Source: Podila epigama (Eukaryota > Mortierellomycota > Mortierellomycetes > Mortierellales > Mortierellaceae). Taken from it: a stretch of DNA of 12,903 bases. The notes beneath the pieces are model-generated. The model worked only from the letters and a program-made list of their open reading frames with translations. It made no database searches and was not told the origin of the DNA. The first letter of the stretch is position 1. Each line of letters starts with the position of its first letter. The stretch is taken from contig JAAAVE010000839.1 of NCBI GenBank assembly GCA_015679605.1, positions 1-12,903 on the forward strand. Reading direction: 5' to 3'. A program made the position numbers and the translations under genes. Positions 7,920 to 12,903 of the stretch are shown piece by piece.

Positions 7920-10100
7920 ATGATGCTGTCTGCCATTCGAAACACTATGGCCCGCAATCCAATGCGCATCGCTCCTGCAACTCGCACGGGTATGACACGC
8001 GCTCATGTGCGCGTAATATGAATGGAGAGCATGCTAATTCGTAGACTGAACTGCATCGTGGAGCGTGTTCAACCTCCAATTTGTTCCTTCAAGCATATCA
8101 GAAGGAGTACAACACAAGCGTTCTTCACCCTCGAGTTTTTATCTTATAGTCTTGTAAACTCATCATTTTGTTCTGTTTGTCGCTTTTATTGACGACATAA
8201 AAACATAGGCGTACAGACTCGTGGCACCTTCCAGAACGCGTTCAGGAACACGCGGATGCTAAGCACGACACATGCACTTTGGTCACCTGAATTGGTAACT
8301 AGCCCATCACAGTCAGGCGTCTCATCTTCAGCGACTACATCTTCCTCGACAACGTCAGGAGGACTCACAGGAGGAAGCAACCATGCCACATCTGAGCTTG
8401 AACCAGAGAAGCGTATTCGAAGATCTATCTTTTATGGTAAGAATCGTTTCCCTTCACCAAAGGAGAAGAAAGTACCGCCCTTGGAGACAAAAAAAGTTTG
8501 AAGGACTTGATATTGAACACCCTTTGGCTAACCATGCATCTCTTCGCGTGACGGTGTTTTCCAAACGCCTTGTATTTTTCACACAGTACCTGGAAGCGAT
8601 GAACGCAAGCTCAAGTCATCCCTATCCTTAGCGGCCGACTGCCTCGTGTACGATCTTGAAGACGGTGTGGCCCATAACCGAAAAAACATTGCCCGAGAGA
8701 TGGTGTTCGATGCGCTTGAGGCGTCAGAGCACCGTAAGGCAGAGAAAGCAGTCCGCATCAATGCAGTAGGCTCGGGGCTTGAATTTGACGACCTAAACGT
8801 TGTGGTAAGAAGAAAAAAGAGCTTGTTTGTTATTCTGAAGAAGGCAATGCGTTTTTTTTTGTCAAAGCCTGACCATGGGACAATCAATGAATTAGCTCCG
8901 ATCGAGCAGACTGCAAGCGATAGTCATTCCCAAGGTGCAGTCCGCAAAAGATGTCCAGTTTGTTAGTCGCATGGTTGACAGTGTGGCTCCGTTTATCACG
9001 TACGTTTCAAGGGTTGTTGAGATTTTGCAAGATTTCTCTTTGACACAAGACATTAACAAATAGCCATTTCTGGCCCATTTGTTGGACACATCATAGACGA
9101 AAAAATGTCAGGATCATTGCATCGATCGAGAGTGCTCTTGGTATCATGAACCTGAAGGAGATTGCAACTTCCGACCCACGCGTGGATGCGCTTGTTGTAT
9201 GTATGGAGGATTCTTGAAGGGAGTTTGATGCCTTTTCTCTATATGCTATATTGACTGACTTTGTTACTACTGCAACCTTGTAACTAGTTTGCAGCAGAGG
9301 ATTATTGTGCTGATTTAGGGCTTACCCGGACGCGGGAGGGAACAGAAATGCTATATGGACGGTCTGCAATAGTCACAGCTGCTCATGCCTATGGCTTGCA
9401 AGCAATTGATCTTGTGAGTTGCTCTTGATTTACATATACAGTCTTCAAGGGGCCTATTCAAAACATCCATGAGCTGGTTTACTAATAACGTATTCTTATG
9501 TTGACTGTATGAAGGTGTGCATGGACTACAAAAATGATGATATTCTTCGGGAAGAGTGCGAGTTTGGTCGTCGAATGGGTTTCCTCGGAAAGCAGGCTGT
9601 CCATCCCAGACAGCTCGATATAATTCAACGCTGCTTTTTGCCTACTGATCAAGGTAACTAGCAGATGTGTACTTGAGCCTGAATAACAAACACTCAAAGG
9701 CAAACATCCATCTAACCTAGTGCTATCTATCCCGCATGAATCTTTTCTCAGAAATTGCGCGCGCTGCAGACATTAGTGAAGGCTATCAAGAGCATTCGAA
9801 GCGCGGTGTTGGCGCATTCAACTACAATGGCAAAGTGTAAGTCGAGCTTTAGCGGCAAAACTCATGTTATGTTTGGAGGATGTATTATGCGGTGACTAAT
9901 GCTTTTTTCTTTCTCCCATTCAATCTAGTATTGATTTACCTGTTGTGAAGTGGGCTGAAAAAATTCTGAGCCGAGGTCGTCAAGGAGGAGTGATAATCCC
10001 CACCCCGGAAGAGCGTGAAAAGATCCTTGGGTCTGCAGCACACGCCATTGCAGCAGGTGGTGTCACAAACAAGGGCGAGAATTCTGCATCACCGTCGTAG
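7920..10100 (+). CDS. CLYBL: Citramalyl-CoA lyase, CLYBL-like, mitochondrial (9 exons)
   Basis: Preferred exons: 7920-7989, 8209-8436, 8587-8804, 8896-8999, 9097-9196, 9288-9413, 9515-9653, 9752-9836, 9929-10100 (TAG), giving 413 aa. All introns are GT-AG and hold phase (219, 150, 91, 97, 91, 101, 98 and 92 bases). The first 60 residues are Arg-rich with no acids at the very start (MMLSAIRNTMARNPMRIAP), fitting mitochondrial import; a Ser/Thr/Gly-rich linker follows (about 50-90). The HpcH/HpaI aldolase core starts at RRSIFYVPGSDERK (near 93-107), then YDLEDGVAHNRKN (about 121-133), VRINAVGSGL, IVIPKVQSAKDV, IASIESALGIMN (Glu218), FAAEDYCADLG (Asp245), AHAYGLQAIDLV, GFLGKQAVHP and a late VIDLPVVKWA (Asp359). 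Family knowledge: Glu218- and Asp245-type residues bind Mg2+, and the Asp of the IDxP motif matches the catalytic Asp320 of human CLYBL. The enzyme splits citramalyl-CoA into acetyl-CoA and pyruvate, clearing itaconate-derived CoA esters, and can show malate synthase side activity. The first junction is ambiguous: donor 8012/8013 with acceptor 8216/8217 is also in phase and gives 418 aa. An in-frame ATG at 7842 would add 26 residues. Confidence 0.93.
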
Positions 10101-10377
10101 ACATTGTAGAGCAATTTTTTTTTCTTCTTCTCGCCCAAAGAATACAGCAACAACACTGTTCCTTTTTGGTTGAACCAACTGTTTTGGTACGACTTTGAAA
10201 AATTGCTCTCGGACCACAATCGATTTATCAGTCAACCATGCAATGTTTGTTTGCTATCAGGTCTGTCTGGCCTGTGGATGTCACTTGTCTGTCAATGACT
10301 TGATCATTCCTCCTTTTCTTTCATCATCATCTTCATCTACATTCCTCTCATTTCATCCTCGCCCTCAATTGAAAGGA
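10101..10377 (+). promoter_or_regulatory. Spacer: CLYBL-like 3' end and monooxygenase promoter/leader
   Basis: The first part should hold the 3' UTR of the lyase; no AATAAA is present, only an AATACA-like word at about 10141. The last 80 bases are strongly pyrimidine-rich with a short TCATCATCATCTTCATC run, typical of the 5' leader before a fungal start codon. No clear TATA box is seen. A frame upstream of the monooxygenase ATG is open but gives low-complexity Ser-rich text. Confidence 0.5.
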
Positions 10378-12279
10378 ATGTCACAAGAAAGCCCTCAAAC
10401 GAACAACGAGCCTGGGCCTGCAGAGAGTCTCAAGGTCCTTATTGTCGGTGCAGGCATTGGCGGCTTAATGTTGGCGGCACTCTGCGAAAAGGCATCCATC
10501 GACTACTCTGTGTTTGAGCGAGCAAGCGAAGTCAAACCACTTGGTACGGCACACTAGTTTGAGACAGCCCTTCTCCTCGCTCGCTTGGCAGCATTTTCAT
10601 TCCCTGATATATTGCTTCCTCTTCTTTGCACAATGCTTCTTTTCCCTGGTTAGGTTCTGCACTGTCGCTTGGCGCCAACGTCTTTCCTGCATTTGAGCAG
10701 ATGGGTATATTGGAAGGGTTTTATGCCAAGGCAAAGCCCTTTGCACAGACACGAGCGTACAATGATGGTGATGACTCGCTTCGCGTCCGCGACTATAGTC
10801 CTGCCAACGAACTGTGAGTAACGAGGAAGCATATTTCATTCTTTAATTGGTCAACAAACACATATGCAGGAAGTTAATGCAAAAGCCGTTTAAAAAAATG
10901 TAGTGCTGGATACTTGCCCCATATTGTCGCTCGAACAGATTTGTACAATATTCTTCTAAAGCAAATCCCACCACACAAGATCCATTTCTCAAAGAAGGTA
11001 CTCTCAGTGCTGCACAAGGATGACAGGGTTATTATCAATTGCTCAGACAAGACTTCGTACTCGGCCGATATCCTTGTCGGCGCTGACGGTGCTTACAGCG
11101 CTGTCCGCCAAGGTCTTTACAAACACTTGAATTCCATTGGGCTCCTGCCTGAAGCAGACCAGGAGCAGCAGTTGCCATTCAAGAGCATTTGCTTGGTCGG
11201 CCAGACTACACCCCAAGCTGTGGAAAAGTTTCCGAATTTGGGAGAGACCTTTTCACGGTTTGATATCGTCGTTGGCAACAATAAGCCCTACTCGGTAAAG
11301 CTCTGCTTTGTTTATCGCTCTACTTTTCTTATAATCTTTTGAATATGGGAACTATACATCGCTAACACCGTTACACTTCTCCTGAAAAAAAAATATGGCT
11401 GTGAACAAACAAAAAGTGGATGACCTTCACAACACGCCACGACACCCTCTGCTGGATGGTGATCCAGCATCTGGACAAGGAGTCATCGCGCGCGCACGAT
11501 AGCTTCCGCAATACAGAATGGGGCCCAGAATCTGCGCAATCCATGTGCAAGGAGGTTGAGGACTTTGTTCTTCCATCCTATGCACACATCGAGAACGATC
11601 GAGGAACTCGAGGACTTTTGCTTAAGGACTTGATTGCTTTGACACCCAAGGACCGAATCTCCAAAGTGATGTTGGAAGAAAAGCTGTTCGAGACTTGGTC
11701 TGGTGGTCGGATCGTGCTCCTCGGCGATGGTAATGCTTTGAAGATGACATGTGGAAATTAACAGAAAAGTCCATTTGTGTAGCTATGAAAAGAAGTGTTG
11801 TTTTCTTACCGCTCTCACGTTTTATATCTTTTTGAACCTACCATCTCATAGCTTGCCACAAGATGCATCCTGCTGCAGGATTGGGTATGTATTCACGAAC
11901 ATGTTGCCATTCCATGTTTTCTTTCATGTCGTCTCTTATCGAACTATTTCACGCTAACCTTCGGCCTCTTACTTTTTCCACTCAAATCTCATTCGCGTTA
12001 TTATTACCCGTGTATCTTCAAGGCGCTGTGAGTGCTATTCATGATGCCATTGTGCTCGCCAACGTCCAACTCCTCGGCATGTCCTGGTTCAACACCTTCC
12101 TCCGCTTTGCTCTCAAGCATACTCCGACTTGGCTCTGGCTTAAAACCCTTGGTCGGATGTATGGATACCGCCCTCAGGTCAGCTTCTTGCCCCTTGTCAA
12201 AGACCGTGGCTCGGTCAAACCTCTGCCTCAGCCGAGTCTGACATCCGTCCAGACTTCACCTACCCCAGCGGCCATTTAA
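10378..12279 (+). CDS. Group A FAD-dependent monooxygenase (6 exons)
   Basis: Exons: 10378-10543, 10654-10813, 10904-11294, 11417-11729, 11852-11884, 12023-12279 (TAA), giving 439 aa; introns of 110, 90, 122, 122 and 138 bases are all GT-AG and in phase. Three FAD hallmarks of the PF01494-type class are present: the dinucleotide fold VLIVGAGIGGL (GxGxxG at 24-29) with Glu47 closing the fold, the DG motif DILVGADGAYSAVRQ (164-178), and the GD motif RIVLLGDACHKMHPAAGLG (337-355). GYLPHIVARTDLYNILL (about 111-127) matches the conserved region after the substrate domain in this class. Family knowledge: such enzymes use NAD(P)H and O2 to hydroxylate or epoxidise aromatic or isoprenoid compounds. 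The sequence does not reveal the substrate. The C-terminal part (about 372-405) is hydrophobic and aromatic (SWFNTFLRFALKHTP, TWLWLKTLGRMYGYRP) and may contact membrane. The start at 10378 lies just before the Rossmann strand after a 17-residue lead; longer upstream frames are low-complexity. No targeting peptide is evident. The acceptor of exon 4 (CAAAAAG) is weak but required by phase and motif. Confidence 0.93.
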
Positions 12280-12284
12280 ATAAA
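12279..12284 (+). terminator. Possible AATAAA polyadenylation signal of the monooxygenase
   Basis: A perfect AATAAA overlaps the last base of the TAA stop and is followed by an AT-rich stretch. Such an early position is unusual but possible in compact fungal genes. The hexamer is seen; its use is inferred. Confidence 0.3.
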
Positions 12285-12865
12285 AGAGATTTTTAAATTT
12301 CGCTGTGTTCATTTTCACAAGAGAATCCACCTAACATATGTCACTCTCAAGTATATCTATCCTTTTATCGAATTATATGCTTTTGCTTTTTATACCATTA
12401 TGCTGAACAATCGGACTATTCGAATGCCTCAAAGTTCAGAAAAGATCTCTATATCGTGATCATCCCCCATGCCTACAAGTGATATATGTTCTTTGATGTC
12501 GATGTTGAAAGACAACGAAGAGACTGTGACAATGATATGTGGACTGAAAAACAAACATCATTTCACCTGGTACGTGATTCTTTCCACACCACATCCGTTC
12601 ACACAATACATTATAGCAACACTCATACCTAAAGCATGTACCATATACCTTTCACTTCAAGCTCAAACACTATGGTTACGATTGTTGATTAGTGTCGACA
12701 AGACATTAGCAACATCAAAATGAAAGGTGCGGCAGAGAAAGCTACAATATTAATTGCTTTATTTTGTGCTGTAAATTGCAAACATTTTATTTTGTTACTA
12801 ATCTTCATCACTTTCACTCTAACCCCATATTACACTCGACCATTCAACCATCTTAACGAAAAAAA
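12285..12865. other. Non-coding stretch downstream of the monooxygenase
   Basis: AT-rich DNA without a recognisable gene. Short open frames exist (for example 12469-12723, plus) but have no family motif and no supporting splice pattern. Nothing else is seen until the terminal inverted repeat. Confidence 0.55.
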
Positions 12866-12903
12866 GCCCACGTCAGCGGCTGGTTAGAGCCATTGACGTG
12901 GGC
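12866..12903. repeat. Perfect inverted repeat (hairpin) at the right edge of the window
   Basis: Left arm GCCCACGTCA at 12866-12875 pairs perfectly with the right arm TGACGTGGGC at 12894-12903. Inside, GGCT (12878-12881) pairs with AGCC (12888-12891) across a 6-base loop GGTTAG, with a 2x2 internal mismatch between the stems. The left arm follows an A run of about 7. The arms contain ACGTCA/TGACGT half-sites. The window stops on the last base of the right arm, so any extension is unknown. It could be a terminal repeat of a small mobile element, an RNA hairpin, or the edge of a longer palindrome. Confidence 0.8.

Noticed and set aside
12469-12723. Plus-strand 84-codon frame after the monooxygenase
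   Set aside because: AT-rich, without motifs or neighbours supporting it; expected by chance in a spacer of this size.
12873-12891. D-arm-like text (GGCTGGTTAGAGC) suggesting a tRNA
   Set aside because: The 3' acceptor partner follows after only 18 bases, there is no anticodon arm or T-arm, and the window ends. A simple hairpin explains it.

Overview
The window looks like nuclear DNA from a fungus, probably an early-diverging filamentous lineage of the Mucoromycota/Mortierellomycotina type. The reasons are genes split by many short GT-AG introns (mostly 90-140 bases, often with a CTAAC, CTGAC or ACTAAC branch-like site), long pyrimidine-rich leaders before start codons, a fungal-type SulP sulfate permease, and a fungal Rsm22 protein. 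No bacterial operons, Shine-Dalgarno sites, tRNA, rRNA, insertion sequence or CRISPR array were seen. The lineage is an inference from style, not a database match.

Layout. At the left edge (1-206, minus strand) is the N-terminus of a sulfate permease that runs off the window; a candidate TATA box and a CA-rich leader lie upstream of it. From 207 to 4914 there is a gene-poor, microsatellite-rich gap of about 4.7 kb. It holds several tandem repeats and homopolymer runs, and near its right side two weak, possibly decayed protein-coding signals on the minus strand. Next come three well-supported spliced genes. (1) RSM22/METTL17-like mitochondrial ribosome assembly factor, minus strand, 7 exons, 7649 down to 4915, reconstructed as 686 aa with a complete candidate Fe-S cysteine set. 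(2) A citramalyl-CoA lyase (CLYBL-like, HpcH/HpaI family), plus strand, 9 exons, 7920-10100, about 413 aa with a probable mitochondrial presequence. (3) A group A FAD-dependent monooxygenase, plus strand, 6 exons including a 33-base micro-exon, 10378-12279, 439 aa. The last ~620 bases are non-coding and finish exactly on the right arm of a perfect 10-bp inverted repeat.

How the genes relate. RSM22 and CLYBL are divergent, with only about 270 bases between their start codons, and both products are expected in mitochondria. A GTCACGTG E-box lies in the shared spacer, so co-regulation is plausible. The monooxygenase follows CLYBL on the same strand with a 277-base gap; nothing in the sequence ties their chemistry together. 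No clearly new system was found. The most open questions are the weak minus-strand exon series at 3674-4305 and the terminal hairpin.
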